The notes beneath the pieces were generated by a model, which was not told where the DNA came from, did no database searches, and saw nothing but the letters and a program-made list of their open reading frames with translations. A DNA stretch of 64,000 nt from Pseudomonas laurentiana. GTDB lineage: Bacteria > Pseudomonadota > Gammaproteobacteria > Pseudomonadales > Pseudomonadaceae. The translations under genes were made by a program, and so were the position numbers. This document shows, piece after piece, positions 9,978 through 19,885 of this stretch. Within the stretch, counting starts at the first letter, position 1. The number at the start of each line of letters is the position of its first letter. The stretch covers positions 173,562 to 237,561 of the forward strand of contig NZ_BMQU01000007.1 in assembly GCF_014648275.1 (NCBI RefSeq). The letters are read 5' to 3'.

Positions 9978-10265
9978 ATGAGCGAACAGAACCAAATCGA
10001 CAACGACGACGAAGAGACCTTCGCCGAAGCGACACTGACCCAAGCCATCGAGAACCAGATCGAGTCCGGTGAGCCACCCGCCGCAAAGGCTGCTTTCAAC
10101 AAGCTGACGCTGGTAGGCTATGAGCGCGAAGACATCCTTAACCTGATGGCTCATGTTCTGGCTATCGAAATTGACGCCATGCTCGATGAGGACCGTGCAT
10201 TCAACACCGAATGGTACGAGACTGCACTGCGCGCACTACCCGAACTACCGCCAGAAAAAGACTGA
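9978..10265 (+). CDS. Conserved hypothetical acidic protein
   Basis: 95 residues, strongly acidic at the N-terminus (NDDEETFAEA), predicted helical and soluble, with no signal peptide or recognisable motif. The start at 9978 follows GAGGAA at good spacing. The same kind of small protein is common in Pseudomonas at this place, but I know no function for it. The TIGR02647-type gene follows 69 bases downstream in the same direction. Confidence 0.7.
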   Translation: MSEQNQIDNDDEETFAEATLTQAIENQIESGEPPAAKAAFNKLTLVGYEREDILNLMAHVLAIEIDAMLDEDRAFNTEWYETALRALPELPPEKD

Positions 10266-10334
10266 ACTACACTCCAAGGCCAGGCATCCGCTACCAAGGT
10301 GCCAACCGAAAATTCAGGAAATGTCGGAGTATCT

Positions 10335-10583
10335 ATGTCGTTTACCCCCGAGTTGGTTGCCGAACTGGAAATACTTGCACTGTTCAACCTGGCTAATACC
10401 CAGGAGGGCCTGAAAATTCACACCAAGACGGCGGCGCCCCAGGCGATTGCTGCCACGAAACGCCTGCATGACAAGGGGCTGATCACCCAAGCCGACGGCG
10501 GTTACCTGACCAGCCTGGGCCTGGACGCCGCCCAGAATGCACAGCTGCTGCTGACGATCCTTGCGGTAACCAAAGCGGCCTGA
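10335..10583 (+). CDS. TIGR02647 family small protein
   Basis: 82 residues, helical. The opening SFTPELVAELEILALFNL and the pattern of an Ala-rich helix followed by RLHDKGLITQADGGYLTSLG resemble a winged-helix-like fold with a beta hairpin; the family (TIGR02647) is found mainly in Pseudomonas and relatives. A DNA-binding role is sometimes annotated, but I see no direct proof. The start at 10335 is preferred over the upstream in-frame ATG because homologues begin M-S-[FL]-T-P-E-L. Confidence 0.75.
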   Translation: MSFTPELVAELEILALFNLANTQEGLKIHTKTAAPQAIAATKRLHDKGLITQADGGYLTSLGLDAAQNAQLLLTILAVTKAA

Positions 10584-10622
10584 GCATCGACCAACACGTC
10601 GTAGACAAGCCTGCTCCCGCAC

Positions 10623-10659
10623 CATGGTCTTGCGCGGCCCTTGGCCGCACAAGACCATG
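10623..10659. terminator. long hairpin downstream of the TIGR02647 gene
   Basis: A 17-bp inverted repeat with one mismatch (10623-10639 with 10643-10659) and a 3-base loop. Rightward it lacks a U-tract, but leftward it is followed by six T. It may be a terminator or REP-like element ahead of the cyaA promoter region (10660-10784). Confidence 0.5.
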
Positions 10660-10784
10660 CCCCGCCTACTAAAAAATGGCGTCAAAAACCAAATACGGCT
10701 TAAACCGACTGCATTACTAGGGCTAAACTCGCCAGTGCTAACTGACGTTCCCTTGTCGAGCCTGTAGGCCGGTTTGAACCCATA

Positions 10785-13622
10785 ATGAACCACCCCTATG
10801 AAATCCGCCCGGACCTGGACGCTGGCATCGACCGCAAGGTGCTCAGCCAGTTGCGCGCGCGTTTTCTTCGCCTCAACGAAGGCCGTCTGGCACGCGCCGT
10901 AGACGGGTTGTCCAGCCGACAACAACGTGTACTGAACCTGTTACCACTGCTCTTCCACGTCAATCACCCCCTGTTTCCCGGCTACGTTTCGGGTACCACG
11001 CCGGCAGGTGTTTCCTGCTACGAGCCCGACGCGCAGCTATTGGCTGAAGCGCAGCGCCTGACACGCTCGTTTGCCTATCGGCCTCGCCACGGCAACCCGC
11101 CGAGCCCCATTCATGGACTGTTCCTGATGGGTAGCCTCGGCACCCTGGCCCAGGCCGAACAAAGCGACATGGATGTGTGGGTATGCCACGCTTCCGACCT
11201 GAGCGACACCGCACTGGCCGAACTGCGCAAAAAATGCACACTGCTGGAGATCTGGGCTGCCAGCCAAGGCACCGAAGCACACATGTTCCTGATCGACCCG
11301 CAGCGATTCGTTCAGGGCGAACGCAACACCCGGCTCAGTTCGGAAGATTGCGGCACCACCCAGCATTACCTGCTGCTTGATGAGTTCTACCGCACAGCGA
11401 TCTGGCTGGCTGGCCGCACACCACTTTGGTGGCTGGTACCCGTGCATGAGGAAGCGCGCTATGCCGAATTCACCAGCACCCTGCTGTCCAAACGCTTTGT
11501 CCGCGCCGAAGACGTTCTGGACCTCGGCCACCTGGCCCATATCCCCTCCGGCGAGTTCATCGGTGCCGGGCTCTGGCAACTCTATAAAGGCATTGAGTCA
11601 CCCTACAAGTCAGTGCTCAAGCTGCTACTGACCGAAGTCTACGCCAGCGAGCACCCACACGTACGCTGCCTCAGCCTGCAGCTCAAGCAGGCCGTATTCG
11701 CCAACCGCCTGGACCTGGACGAGCTAGACCCCTATGTAATGGTCTACCGACGCATCGAGCGCTACCTGAAGGCCAGTGGCGACAGTCAACGGTTAGAACT
11801 GGTGCGACGCAGCCTGTACCTGAAGGTCAACAAAAAGCTCAGCAACCTGGCCCGCCAGCGTATTGGCGGCTGGCAACGCGAGCAGCTCGCGCGTCTGTGT
11901 GATGAGTGGGGTTGGGACGAACGTCAATTGGCCCTGCTAGACAGCCGCAGCCAATGGAAAGTCCGTCAGGTCGAAGCCGAGCGACGTGTGCTGGTCGATG
12001 AACTGAACTATGGCTACCGCTTTCTCAATCAGTTCGCACGCACTCAACAGGCCAGTAGTCGCATCGACCAACGCGACCTGAGCGTGCTTGGCCGACGCTT
12101 GCATGCGGCGTTCGGCCGCCGCGCCGGCAAGGTCGACTTCATCAATCCGGGGGTAGCCCCAGACTTGGCCGAAGACACGCTGACGCTGGTCCAATCGAGT
12201 ACGGGCAACGCACCGGAGCACGTTCAGTGGGCCCTGTACAGCGGCAACCTGAGCCCGCAGGAGTGGGAGCACTTCGCCCCGCTCAAACGGTGCCGCAGTG
12301 TGATTGAACTCCTGACCTGGGCCCATCGCAATGGCGTGATCGACAGCAGTACGCGACTGGTCCTGTATCCCGGTAGCAGCAACCTGAGCGAGTACGAGTT
12401 GTTCAACCTGCTGGGTAGTCTGCAACACAGCGTGGCACTACCACTGGCCCCTGTCAGTGAAGAACGCCTGCTGCAACCCAGCGGGGCCGACGAGGTGCTG
12501 TTACTGGTGAATGTCGGTATCGACCCACTGCGCCACCACCGCGACCTGAACATCCTGATGACCACCGAACGTACCGACTCGCTGAGCTACGCCGGTGTGC
12601 GCGAGAATCTGGTACTGACCCTCGACCAGGTCACGCTCAACAGCTGGAACGAAGTACAGGTTCAGCGCTACGAAGGCGAACATGCCCTGCTACGCTGCCT
12701 GCGCGATTACCTGAGCAGCCTTGAGCGCGAGGCACCTGCGCCACGCCTCAGGGTACGTTGCTTCTGTCATAACCGCGCCCAGGCCATTGCCCTGCGCGTT
12801 GAAGAAGTCTTCTTGTGTGCTCAGGCCTTACTGGAGCAACCGCTCAGTTACCGCTACATGATCCAGGTGCAGCAGCATACGCACGTGCTCGACTTGCAAC
12901 CTGGCGCAACCGATATGGTCACGCTGAACGACCACGCCACCCTTCTGGCGTATCTGGGCCAGGAGCGAGGCCACTACAGCCACCTGCACCTGGATGCCAA
13001 CGCACTGCAGGAACATGACCTGGCGCAGGTACTTGCGCTCGGCCAGCCACACGCCCTTCAAGTGTTCTACCGTCTGTGGGATGACTGGGCCGATGTCTAT
13101 GTCCTGGATGAACACAACGTCTTGTGGCAGCAGCGCCTGCCGCTGCATGACGAGAGCAGCCTGCTATTGCCCTTGCAGCGCTTTCTACAAGCGGTGGCGT
13201 TTCGCCAGAACGCTCGCCAGCCTCTGGCCGACGGCGCCCTGGCCATCCATTACTATCAGATCATGTCATCCGGTGGAGGCCGCGCACGTCGGATCGAGCC
13301 TCGCCCTGCACCACTGGACAGCAGTGGCAGGTCCTTCTATGACGTACAGGCCATCATACAGACGGGCGCAACCGCATCAGCCCAGGTCACGCTGTACTGT
13401 AATCAAAAGGAATTTTCCGCACTCGACCATGGCGACCAGCTGTATGCCATGGTCGCGCGGGAGATCATTGAGCAGCGCCGTGAGACCGCGCACTACCGCT
13501 GCTACATCACCGACCTGGACCTGTCCGACCTGCTCACTGAAAGCCCGGGTTCAAGCATCCGCTACCTGCGCTACAAAGACGAACTGGAAGCGCGCTTGAA
13601 CGAGGCGTTGGCCCTGCTCTAA
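10785..13622 (+). CDS. cyaA: Class I adenylate cyclase
   Basis: 945 residues, the usual length of class I (enterobacterial-type) adenylate cyclases, which make cAMP from ATP. The N-terminal catalytic half includes FPGYVSGTTPAGVSCYEPD, the stretch LFLMGSLGTLAQAEQSDMDVW and DVWVCH (nucleotidyltransferase-like GS...D-x-D). The C-terminal half is the regulatory region. The product is cytoplasmic and signals through Vfr/CRP. In this window another protein, the channel at 31221-32651, carries a cyclic-nucleotide-binding domain. The gene is monocistronic; rnk converges on it with only 7 bases between. Confidence 0.95.
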   Translation: MNHPYEIRPDLDAGIDRKVLSQLRARFLRLNEGRLARAVDGLSSRQQRVLNLLPLLFHVNHPLFPGYVSGTTPAGVSCYEPDAQLLAEAQRLTRSFAYRPRHGNPPSPIHGLFLMGSLGTLAQAEQSDMDVWVCHASDLSDTALAELRKKCTLLEIWAASQGTEAHMFLIDPQRFVQGERNTRLSSEDCGTTQHYLLLDEFYRTAIWLAGRTPLWWLVPVHEEARYAEFTSTLLSKRFVRAEDVLDLGHLAHIPSGEFIGAGLWQLYKGIESPYKSVLKLLLTEVYASEHPHVRCLSLQLKQAVFANRLDLDELDPYVMVYRRIERYLKASGDSQRLELVRRSLYLKVNKKLSNLARQRIGGWQREQLARLCDEWGWDERQLALLDSRSQWKVRQVEAERRVLVDELNYGYRFLNQFARTQQASSRIDQRDLSVLGRRLHAAFGRRAGKVDFINPGVAPDLAEDTLTLVQSSTGNAPEHVQWALYSGNLSPQEWEHFAPLKRCRSVIELLTWAHRNGVIDSSTRLVLYPGSSNLSEYELFNLLGSLQHSVALPLAPVSEERLLQPSGADEVLLLVNVGIDPLRHHRDLNILMTTERTDSLSYAGVRENLVLTLDQVTLNSWNEVQVQRYEGEHALLRCLRDYLSSLEREAPAPRLRVRCFCHNRAQAIALRVEEVFLCAQALLEQPLSYRYMIQVQQHTHVLDLQPGATDMVTLNDHATLLAYLGQERGHYSHLHLDANALQEHDLAQVLALGQPHALQVFYRLWDDWADVYVLDEHNVLWQQRLPLHDESSLLLPLQRFLQAVAFRQNARQPLADGALAIHYYQIMSSGGGRARRIEPRPAPLDSSGRSFYDVQAIIQTGATASAQVTLYCNQKEFSALDHGDQLYAMVAREIIEQRRETAHYRCYITDLDLSDLLTESPGSSIRYLRYKDELEARLNEALALL

Positions 13623-13629
13623 ACCAGGC

Positions 13630-14040
13630 TCAGAGGTCGAAGTCACCGGCAGCTTCTGGCTGGTATTCAACTTCCAGCAGCTTGAGCTTTAGGGTCTTGC
13701 CGCCCGGTGCCGGCCAATCGATCTGCTCGCCTACCGACAAGCCCAGCAAGGCGCAACCAATGGGCGCCAGGATCGAGACGCTGCCTTCGGAACCGGCATC
13801 CTTCGGGTAGACCAGGGTCAGGTGATAGTCCTTGCCACTGGCTTCCTCACGGCAATGCACGCGGGAGTTCATGGTCACCACACCGGCCGGGACCTCCTCG
13901 TGACCGACGACCTGCTCGGCGCGGTCCAGCTCGTCCTGCAAGGCGAGCACACCCGGCACGTTTTCGTCGAGGCTATCGATCAAACGCTCAAGACGCTGTA
14001 CGTCCAATCGGGTGAGGATAAGGGAAGGCTTGGTGCTCAT
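13630..14040 (-). CDS. rnk: Regulator of nucleoside diphosphate kinase Rnk
   Basis: 136 residues. The C-terminal two thirds are the GreA/GreB C-terminal FKBP-like fold (YHLTLVYPKDAG, SVSILAPIGCALLGLSVGEQIDW), preceded by a short helical hairpin. Rnk binds RNA polymerase near the secondary channel and in Pseudomonas is linked to nucleoside diphosphate kinase levels and alginate. Transcribed leftward, convergent with cyaA. Confidence 0.9.
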   Translation of the reverse strand: MSTKPSLILTRLDVQRLERLIDSLDENVPGVLALQDELDRAEQVVGHEEVPAGVVTMNSRVHCREEASGKDYHLTLVYPKDAGSEGSVSILAPIGCALLGLSVGEQIDWPAPGGKTLKLKLLEVEYQPEAAGDFDL

Positions 14041-14080
14041 GATCCAGTCAGACTCCTTTTATGGGCGATATAAAGAAAAA

Positions 14081-14102
14081 CCCCGCCCAAGGGCGGGGTT
14101 TT
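14081..14102. terminator. GC-rich hairpin with flanking A and T tracts
   Basis: CCCCGCCC (14081-14088) pairs with GGGCGGGG (14091-14098), followed by TTTT and preceded by AAAAA, so it can stop transcription in both directions. It lies upstream of rnk and downstream of the leftward cyaY-DUF1289 pair, so its main user is probably that pair. Confidence 0.75.
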
Positions 14103-14184
14103 CAGGAACTCGGCAGTGCCGATATACGTTGGACACTACCACAGCCCGGTAAATACACAAGAGGCGGTGGCGGACAGCCGTGGC

Positions 14185-14406
14185 TCAGCGGACCTCGGCC
14201 TGAGTACGTCGGGCGAGTGCTTCGCGGCAGATCTGACGGCGCTGCTCGTCATCTGCCGAACGCCACTGGCGGATATCCTCGACGTGCCGAAAACACCCCA
14301 GGCAGACCTTCTGCTCGTCGAGTCGGCACAGGCTGATACACGGTGAAGCCACCGCCGGGCTGACATTGCTGTACAGCGGCTTGGCCGGCTTGCTGGCAAC
14401 ACTCAT
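14185..14406 (-). CDS. DUF1289 small Cys-rich protein
   Basis: 73 residues. The core SPCISLCRLDEQKVCLGCFR with CxxxC...CxxC spacing, followed by DIRQW, is the DUF1289 signature; the four cysteines suggest zinc or Fe-S binding. I start at 14406 (MSVASKPAKPL), which places the gene directly after cyaY in the same direction, suggesting one transcript ending at the 14081 hairpin. Pairing with frataxin makes a metal-related role attractive but unproven. Confidence 0.8.
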   Translation of the reverse strand: MSVASKPAKPLYSNVSPAVASPCISLCRLDEQKVCLGCFRHVEDIRQWRSADDEQRRQICREALARRTQAEVR

Positions 14407-14407
14407 T

Positions 14408-14740
14408 TCAAATCTCGTCGAAGTCGAGCTTCTCGCCAGACTGCTCGGAGACAATGCGCACCAACATTTCGCCCAACAGCTCGTCAGTGGTATCACACAT
14501 CCACTTCTTGCTTTCCTGGTCGTAATCGAAATGGAAACCGCCGCTACGGGCCGCCAGCCACAACTGACGCAATGGCTCCTGTCGGCTGAAGATCAACTGG
14601 CTGCCGTTGTCGAACTTGACGGTCAGGACACCGGCCGAGTTTTCCAGATCCAGGTCCAGGTCGCTCTCGTCGAACAGGTCTTCCAGTGCCTGTTGGGTGG
14701 CATCGACCAAGTCGTGAAAACGTGCTTCGCTCAAACTCAT
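14408..14740 (-). CDS. cyaY: Iron-sulfur assembly protein CyaY (bacterial frataxin)
   Basis: 110 residues with the frataxin layout: an acidic first helix (EARFHDLVDATQQALEDLFDESDLDLDLE), then beta strands including GVLTVKF, QLIFSRQEPLRQLWLA and GGFHFDYDQESKKWMCD. The acidic ridge binds iron and contacts the cysteine desulfurase IscS. It is divergent from lptM-lysA, as in other Pseudomonas. Confidence 0.93.
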   Translation of the reverse strand: MSLSEARFHDLVDATQQALEDLFDESDLDLDLENSAGVLTVKFDNGSQLIFSRQEPLRQLWLAARSGGFHFDYDQESKKWMCDTTDELLGEMLVRIVSEQSGEKLDFDEI

Positions 14741-14872
14741 TGCAAGAACCTCGAAAATTTCTGCTCACGCGCAAGCCGGGCACGATACGAGGCCGGCGCG
14801 GCGAATGCAAAGGATACCGACCACTGCCGCTGCGGTGTAGCCTCGCCCCCGCCCGATGGCGGGCGAGCTACA

Positions 14873-14901
14873 TAGGCAAGGCGCTGAGCGCTCGGTATAC
14901 T
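14873..14901 (+). promoter_or_regulatory. probable promoter of lptM-lysA-dapF operon
   Basis: TAGGCA (14873-14878) and TATACT (14896-14901) are 17 bases apart, about 35 bases before the lptM ATG. The -10 is good, the -35 is weak. Confidence 0.4.
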
Positions 14902-14936
14902 CGGGCGCAATACTGCTTATTTCAAAGGATTTCGCC

Positions 14937-15074
14937 ATGAAGCGCCTGATCTCCTCCCTCGCGGCGCTCGTCGCGGTTGCCTGCCTCGTCTCCGCCTGTG
15001 GTCAAAAGGGTCCTCTGTACCTGCCTGACGACAGCAAGGATGGCAAAAAATCGCAATCGCACCAGCACCAGTAA
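14937..15074 (+). CDS. lptM: LPS assembly small lipoprotein LptM (YifL-like)
   Basis: 45 residues. Signal peptide with lipobox VSAC, then [11 protein letters not shown], the hallmark of the LptM/YifL family, and a polar tail. In E. coli LptM stabilises the LptDE translocon at the outer membrane. The start is fixed by the signal peptide at 14937. Always found upstream of lysA; only 9 bases separate them. Confidence 0.9.
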   Translation: MKRLISSLAALVAVACLVSACGQKGPLYLPDDSKDGKKSQSHQHQ

Positions 15075-15083
15075 GGGAATCCA

Positions 15084-16331
15084 ATGGACGCTTTCAGCTA
15101 CCGCGACGGTGAACTGTTCGCGGAAGGCGTAGCGCTGTCAGCCATCGCCGAGCGCTTCGCAACGCCTACTTATGTCTATTCGCGCGCGCACATCGAAGAG
15201 CGCTACCGCAGCTATACCGATGCGCTGAAAGGCGTATCGCACCTGGTCTGCTTTGCGGTCAAGGCGAACTCCAACCTGGCGGTGCTGAATGTGCTTGCGC
15301 GCTTGGGCGCAGGCTTCGACATCGTTTCCGGCGGTGAACTGGAACGCGTTCTGGCGGCTGGCGGACGAGCCGACCGCGTGGTGTTCTCCGGCGTCGGCAA
15401 GACCCGTGAAGACATGCGTCGGGCCCTGGAGGTCGGTGTTCACTGCTTCAACGTCGAGTCCACCGACGAACTGGAACGCCTGCAGGTGGTCGCCGCCGAA
15501 ATGGGCGTACGTGCGCCGATTTCGCTTCGGGTCAACCCCGACGTCGATGCCGGTACCCACCCGTACATTTCCACCGGCCTGAAAGAAAACAAGTTCGGCA
15601 TCGCCATCGCCGATGCCGAGGCTGTCTATGTGCGAGCGGCACAGCTGCCGAACCTGGAAGTGGTGGGTGTCGACTGCCATATCGGTTCGCAACTGACCAC
15701 CCTCGACCCGTTCCTGGACGCACTCGATCGCCTGCTGGCGCTGATCGACCGCCTCGCCGAATGCGGCATCCACCTGCGTCACCTGGACCTGGGTGGCGGT
15801 GTTGGCGTGCGCTACAACGACGAGCAGCCACCGCTGATCGCCGACTACATCAAGGCCGTACGCGAGCGTATCGGCGGACGTGACCTGACCCTGGTCTTTG
15901 AACCGGGTCGTTACATCGTCGCCAATGCCGGCGTGCTGCTGACCCGCGTCGAATACCTCAAGCACACTGAGCACAAGGACTTCGCCATCGTCGATGCGGC
16001 GATGAACGACCTGATCCGCCCAGCCCTGTACCAGGCCTGGATGGACGTAACGGCCGTGCAGCCACGTGACGGCGAGCCACGCACCTATGACGTGGTCGGG
16101 CCGATCTGCGAGACGGGCGACTTCCTGGCCAAATCGCGCCAACTGAACCTGGCCGAAGGCGACCTGCTTGCCGTGCATTCTGCGGGTGCCTATGGCTTTG
16201 TCATGAGCTCGAACTACAACACCCGTGGCCGCTGCGCCGAAGTTCTGGTCGATGGCGACCAGGCCTTTGAAGTGCGTCGTCGCGAGACCGTAGCCGAACT
16301 GTTCGCAGGCGAAAGCCAGTTGCCGGAGTAA
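15084..16331 (+). CDS. lysA: Diaminopimelate decarboxylase
   Basis: 415 residues; a PLP enzyme that decarboxylates meso-diaminopimelate to L-lysine. The PLP lysine lies in CFAVKANSN; other family motifs are [26 protein letters not shown] and [11 protein letters not shown], whose Cys contributes to the active site across the dimer. It sits in the lptM-lysA-dapF operon: dapF makes its substrate and follows after 4 bases. Confidence 0.96.
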   Translation: MDAFSYRDGELFAEGVALSAIAERFATPTYVYSRAHIEERYRSYTDALKGVSHLVCFAVKANSNLAVLNVLARLGAGFDIVSGGELERVLAAGGRADRVVFSGVGKTREDMRRALEVGVHCFNVESTDELERLQVVAAEMGVRAPISLRVNPDVDAGTHPYISTGLKENKFGIAIADAEAVYVRAAQLPNLEVVGVDCHIGSQLTTLDPFLDALDRLLALIDRLAECGIHLRHLDLGGGVGVRYNDEQPPLIADYIKAVRERIGGRDLTLVFEPGRYIVANAGVLLTRVEYLKHTEHKDFAIVDAAMNDLIRPALYQAWMDVTAVQPRDGEPRTYDVVGPICETGDFLAKSRQLNLAEGDLLAVHSAGAYGFVMSSNYNTRGRCAEVLVDGDQAFEVRRRETVAELFAGESQLPE

Positions 16332-16335
16332 CCCC

Positions 16336-17166
16336 ATGCTGCTGCGTTTTACTAAAATGCATGGCCTGGGCAATGACTTCATGGTCCTCGACCTGGTCAG
16401 CCAGCATGCACATATTCTGCCCAAGCACGCCAAGCAATGGGGTGACCGGCATACCGGTATCGGCTTCGATCAATTGCTGATCGTCGAGGCACCGAGCAAT
16501 CCGGACGTGGACTTTCGCTACCGGATCTTCAACGCCGACGGCTCCGAAGTGGAGCAGTGTGGTAACGGCGCACGCTGCTTTGCCCGCTTCGTGCTGGACA
16601 AGCGCCTGACCGCAAAGAAACGTATCCGCGTCGAAACCCGTAGCGGCGTCATCGAGCTCAATGTGCGCAACGATGGGCAGATCTGCGTCGACATGGGTCC
16701 ACCGCGCCTGATCCCGGCGGATATCCCGTTCCAGGCACCCGAGCAGGCCCTGAGCTATTCAGTGGATGTCGACGGCCAGAGCGTCGAGATGGCGGCTGTC
16801 TCCATGGGCAACCCGCATGCCGTGCTGCGCGTCGACGACATCAACCAGGCACCGGTACACACGCTGGGGCCGAAGATCGAACACCATCCACGCTTCCCTC
16901 AGCGTGTGAATGTCGGCTTCATCCAGGTCATTGATCGGCACCGCGCACAACTGCGGGTCTGGGAACGGGGCGCCGGGGAAACCCAGGCCTGCGGTACCGG
17001 CGCCTGCGCTGCTGCCGTGGCCGCGATCAGCCAAGGCTGGATGGATTCCCCCCTGCTTATCGACCTGCCAGGCGGGCGCCTGTCGATCGAATGGGCAGGG
17101 CCTGGCCACCCGGTAATGATGACCGGGCCGGCCGTTCGAGTTTTCGAAGGACAGGTTCGTCTATGA
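16336..17166 (+). CDS. dapF: Diaminopimelate epimerase
   Basis: 276 residues; converts LL- to meso-diaminopimelate for lysine and peptidoglycan. The two catalytic cysteines are visible in [13 protein letters not shown] and [13 protein letters not shown], each in one of the two pseudo-symmetric domains. N-terminus [15 protein letters not shown] is typical. Between lysA and the DUF484 gene in one operon. Confidence 0.96.
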   Translation: MLLRFTKMHGLGNDFMVLDLVSQHAHILPKHAKQWGDRHTGIGFDQLLIVEAPSNPDVDFRYRIFNADGSEVEQCGNGARCFARFVLDKRLTAKKRIRVETRSGVIELNVRNDGQICVDMGPPRLIPADIPFQAPEQALSYSVDVDGQSVEMAAVSMGNPHAVLRVDDINQAPVHTLGPKIEHHPRFPQRVNVGFIQVIDRHRAQLRVWERGAGETQACGTGACAAAVAAISQGWMDSPLLIDLPGGRLSIEWAGPGHPVMMTGPAVRVFEGQVRL

Positions 17167-17179
17167 GTGAGTATCAGCC

Positions 17180-17914
17180 ATGACCGATCAGCCCCAGGCC
17201 CCCGTCGAACACCCCGCCCCGAGTGATCAGGGCATGACACCGGCCCTTGGGGCCGAGGCCGTGGCCGCCTACTTGCGCGCCAACCCGGCGTTTTTCGCCG
17301 AGCATGATGAACTGTTGGTAGAGCTGCACGTCCCTCACCAGCGTGGCGATAGCGTCTCGCTGGTCGAGCGCCAGCTCAAGCTCCTGCGTGATCGCAACAT
17401 CGAGATGCGCCATCGCCTGTCGCAACTGATGGACGTCGCCCGCGACAACGACCGCCTGTTCGACAAGACCCGTCGCTTGATCCTTGACCTGCTCGATGCC
17501 AACAGCCTCGAGGAAGTAGTCATGGCCGTCGAAGACAGCCTGCGCCAGGAGTTCAAGGTACCGTTTGTCAGCCTAATCCTGTTCAGCGACAACGCTACCT
17601 CGGTAGGCCGCTGGGTCAACAGCACCGAGGCCCAGCAAGCCATTGGCGGGCTGCTCTGTGGCGGCAAGACGGTCAGCGGCTCGCTGCGTGACCATGAGCT
17701 GGATTTCCTGTTTGGCGAAGAACAGCGCAAAGAAGTTGGCTCCAGCGCTGTCGCCGTACTCAACCATCAGGGCCTGCACGGTGTGCTGGCAATCGGCAGC
17801 CGTGACCCGCAGCACTACAAGAGCAGTGTCGGCACCCTGTTCCTGGGCTACATTGCCGAAGTCCTGGGCCGTGTCGTTCCACGCTTCACGCAAACCCTGC
17901 GTTCGGTACGCTAG
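17180..17914 (+). CDS. DUF484 family protein (GAF-like)
   Basis: 244 residues. The N-terminal part has [20 protein letters not shown] and [22 protein letters not shown], a helix typical of DUF484; the rest folds as a GAF-like domain. The role is unknown, but the gene is conserved between dapF and xerC in gamma-proteobacteria. The start at 17180 leaves 13 bases after dapF, and xerC follows after 2 bases, so it is within the operon. Confidence 0.9.
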   Translation: MTDQPQAPVEHPAPSDQGMTPALGAEAVAAYLRANPAFFAEHDELLVELHVPHQRGDSVSLVERQLKLLRDRNIEMRHRLSQLMDVARDNDRLFDKTRRLILDLLDANSLEEVVMAVEDSLRQEFKVPFVSLILFSDNATSVGRWVNSTEAQQAIGGLLCGGKTVSGSLRDHELDFLFGEEQRKEVGSSAVAVLNHQGLHGVLAIGSRDPQHYKSSVGTLFLGYIAEVLGRVVPRFTQTLRSVR

Positions 17915-17916
17915 CC

Positions 17917-18816
17917 ATGCAGCGCCAGCTGGAGGCGTTCTGTGCGCACCTGCGTAACGAACGCCAGGTGTCGCCACATACCCAACAGGCCTACCGGCGC
18001 GACCTCGATAATGTCCTGGCGTATTGCGCCAAGGCTGGTATCGACAGCTGGGATGCCCTGCAGATTCAACAACTGCGCCAGTTCGTCGCCCGCCAGCATC
18101 AGCACGGCCAATCCTCGCGCAGCCTGGCGCGCATGCTCTCGGCCGTGCGCGGCTTCTATCGGTACCTCAACCGTGAAGGGCTGTGCAGCCACGACCCAGC
18201 CAACGGCCTGTCAGCCCCCAAGGGCGAGCGGCGCCTGCCCAAGACTTTGGACACCGACCGCGCCCTGCAACTGCTCGACGGTGCCGTTGAAGACGACTTT
18301 ATCGGCCGACGCGATCAGGCCATCCTTGAACTGTTCTACTCCTCCGGGCTGCGCCTGTCAGAGCTGACCAGCCTGAACATGGAACAACTGGACCTCGCCG
18401 CTGGCCTGGTACAGGTACACGGCAAAGGCAGCAAGACCCGCGTACTGCCGGTGGGCCGCAAAGCCCGCGAGGCCCTGCAGCAGTGGTTCAAACTGCGCGG
18501 CATGAGCGCGCCTGAAGATGGCGCAGTGTTTGTCAGTCGCCAGGGTCGCCGCCTTGGACCCCAGGCGGTCCGGCTGCGGGTACAGGCGGCTGGCGTAAGG
18601 GAACTGGGGCAGAACCTGCATCCACACATGTTGCGGCACTCTTTTGCCAGCCACCTGCTGGAGTCCTCCCAAGACCTGCGCGCCGTCCAGGAAATGCTCG
18701 GCCATGCCGACATCGCCACCACGCAGATCTACACTCACCTGGACTTCCAACACTTGGCTGCGGTTTACGACAGCGCCCATCCACGGGCCAAGCGCAGTAA
18801 GGACAGCGACACATGA
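17917..18816 (+). CDS. xerC: Tyrosine recombinase XerC
   Basis: 299 residues. With XerD it resolves chromosome dimers at dif. The N-terminal SAM-like domain (1-~90) precedes the catalytic domain, with the Arg in [13 protein letters not shown], the K in [26 protein letters not shown] (H-x-x-R), and the nucleophile Tyr in [10 protein letters not shown]. It sits in the core dapF-DUF484-xerC-HAD operon, so this is the housekeeping recombinase and not a phage integrase. Confidence 0.95.
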   Translation: MQRQLEAFCAHLRNERQVSPHTQQAYRRDLDNVLAYCAKAGIDSWDALQIQQLRQFVARQHQHGQSSRSLARMLSAVRGFYRYLNREGLCSHDPANGLSAPKGERRLPKTLDTDRALQLLDGAVEDDFIGRRDQAILELFYSSGLRLSELTSLNMEQLDLAAGLVQVHGKGSKTRVLPVGRKAREALQQWFKLRGMSAPEDGAVFVSRQGRRLGPQAVRLRVQAAGVRELGQNLHPHMLRHSFASHLLESSQDLRAVQEMLGHADIATTQIYTHLDFQHLAAVYDSAHPRAKRSKDSDT

Positions 18817-19508
18817 GTATCGAGCTGATCACCTTCGACCTGGACGACACCCTGTGGGACACCGCTCCGGTTATCGTCAGCGCCGAAGCCGTCCTGCGAG
18901 ACTGGCTGGCGGCCAATGCACCCAACCTGGGGCCTGTGCCGGTCGAGCACCTGTATGCCATTCGCGAGCGCGTGGTGCAGGCCGAACCGGGGCTCAAGCA
19001 CCGCATCAGCGCACTGCGGCGCCGGGTGCTGTTCCATGCACTGGAAGAGGTTGGCTACAGCGAAGCGCACGCCCGGGAACTGGCCAACGAGGGCTTTGAA
19101 GTCTTCCTGCATGCCCGCCATCAAATCGACATTTTCCCGGAAGTGCAGCCGGTGCTGGAGTTGCTCTGCCGTCACTACAGCCTGGGCGTCGTCACCAACG
19201 GCAATGCGGATGTACGCCGCCTGGGCTTGGCCGACTACTTCAAGTTCACCTTGTGCGCAGAGGACCTGGGGATAGGCAAGCCCGACCCGCAGCCCTTCCT
19301 GGAAGCCCTGCGCCGTGGCCAGGTGGAAGCCAGTGCAGCCGTCCATATTGGCGATCACCCCGGCGACGATATCGCGGGCGCCCAACAGGCAGGTTTGCGG
19401 GCGATCTGGTTCAACCCCCAAGGCAAGACCTGGGAGGCCGAACAACACCCGGATGCTGAAATCCGGCGCCTGTCGCAGCTACCCGAAATCCTGTCCCGCT
19501 GGCGCTAG
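18813..19508 (+). CDS. HAD-IA family hydrolase (YigB-like)
   Basis: 231 residues. Motif [11 protein letters not shown] with the two catalytic Asp, motif II VVTNGN, motif III Lys in [10 protein letters not shown], motif [12 protein letters not shown]. YigB of E. coli is an FMN phosphatase, and the conserved position after xerC supports the same activity here, though substrate cannot be read from sequence. Its start overlaps the xerC stop by four bases. Last gene of the operon, ending at the 19521 terminator. Confidence 0.9.
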   Translation: MSIELITFDLDDTLWDTAPVIVSAEAVLRDWLAANAPNLGPVPVEHLYAIRERVVQAEPGLKHRISALRRRVLFHALEEVGYSEAHARELANEGFEVFLHARHQIDIFPEVQPVLELLCRHYSLGVVTNGNADVRRLGLADYFKFTLCAEDLGIGKPDPQPFLEALRRGQVEASAAVHIGDHPGDDIAGAQQAGLRAIWFNPQGKTWEAEQHPDAEIRRLSQLPEILSRWR

Positions 19509-19520
19509 GAGCCCGCACAC

Positions 19521-19551
19521 AAAAAAGCCCGCAGCGACAGCGGGCTTTTTG
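19521..19551. terminator. bidirectional terminator between the xerC operon and sutA
   Basis: AAAAGCCCGC (19523-19532) pairs with GCGGGCTTTT (19540-19549) around a 7-base loop; A and T tracts flank it, so it serves the rightward operon and the leftward sutA. Confidence 0.8.
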
Positions 19552-19564
19552 TTGCAACAACCAC

Positions 19565-19885
19565 TCAGATAGGGCGGCTACCGTACTTGTTGTCCGGCTT
19601 CTTGGGCGGGTCAGCGACCACGTTCGGCTCAACTTCCTGCACCTTGCCACCACGAGCCAGGAACTCTTCCATGGCCTTGGCCAAGGCATCACGCTCTTTC
19701 TGCTTGGCTTCCATGCTCGGCATCTCGTCAACCGAGACAGCCGCCTTGGATTTGCCTTTGGCGACCGGTACGGGACTGTCGTCACCGTCGTCTGCCACGT
19801 CTTCGGCTGCTGCTTCCAGGCCTTCGTCGCCTTCGTCTTCGTCGCCTACTTCGAGGTCATCATTTTCCAGATCGTCGTCGCTCAT
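19565..19885 (-). CDS. sutA: RNA polymerase-binding regulator SutA
   Basis: 106 residues: a very acidic N-terminal tail (about 1-40, D/E-rich), a central helix (SMEAKQKERDALAKAMEEFL) and a C-terminal tail ending KYGSRPI. This matches SutA of P. aeruginosa, which binds polymerase and promotes transcription in slow-growing cells. Both neighbours (xerC/HAD on one side, amtB-glnK on the other) are the same as in P. aeruginosa. The gap upstream is long, see the sutA leader. Confidence 0.9.
   Translation of the reverse strand: MSDDDLENDDLEVGDEDEGDEGLEAAAEDVADDGDDSPVPVAKGKSKAAVSVDEMPSMEAKQKERDALAKAMEEFLARGGKVQEVEPNVVADPPKKPDNKYGSRPI

Noticed and set aside
15138-16433. 431-codon reverse frame opposite lysA/dapF
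   Set aside because: Shadow of two well-supported genes.
17917-18816. xerC as a sign of an integrated element
   Set aside because: Its place after dapF-DUF484 is the core housekeeping position; no integrase neighbours, attachment repeats or phage genes are present.
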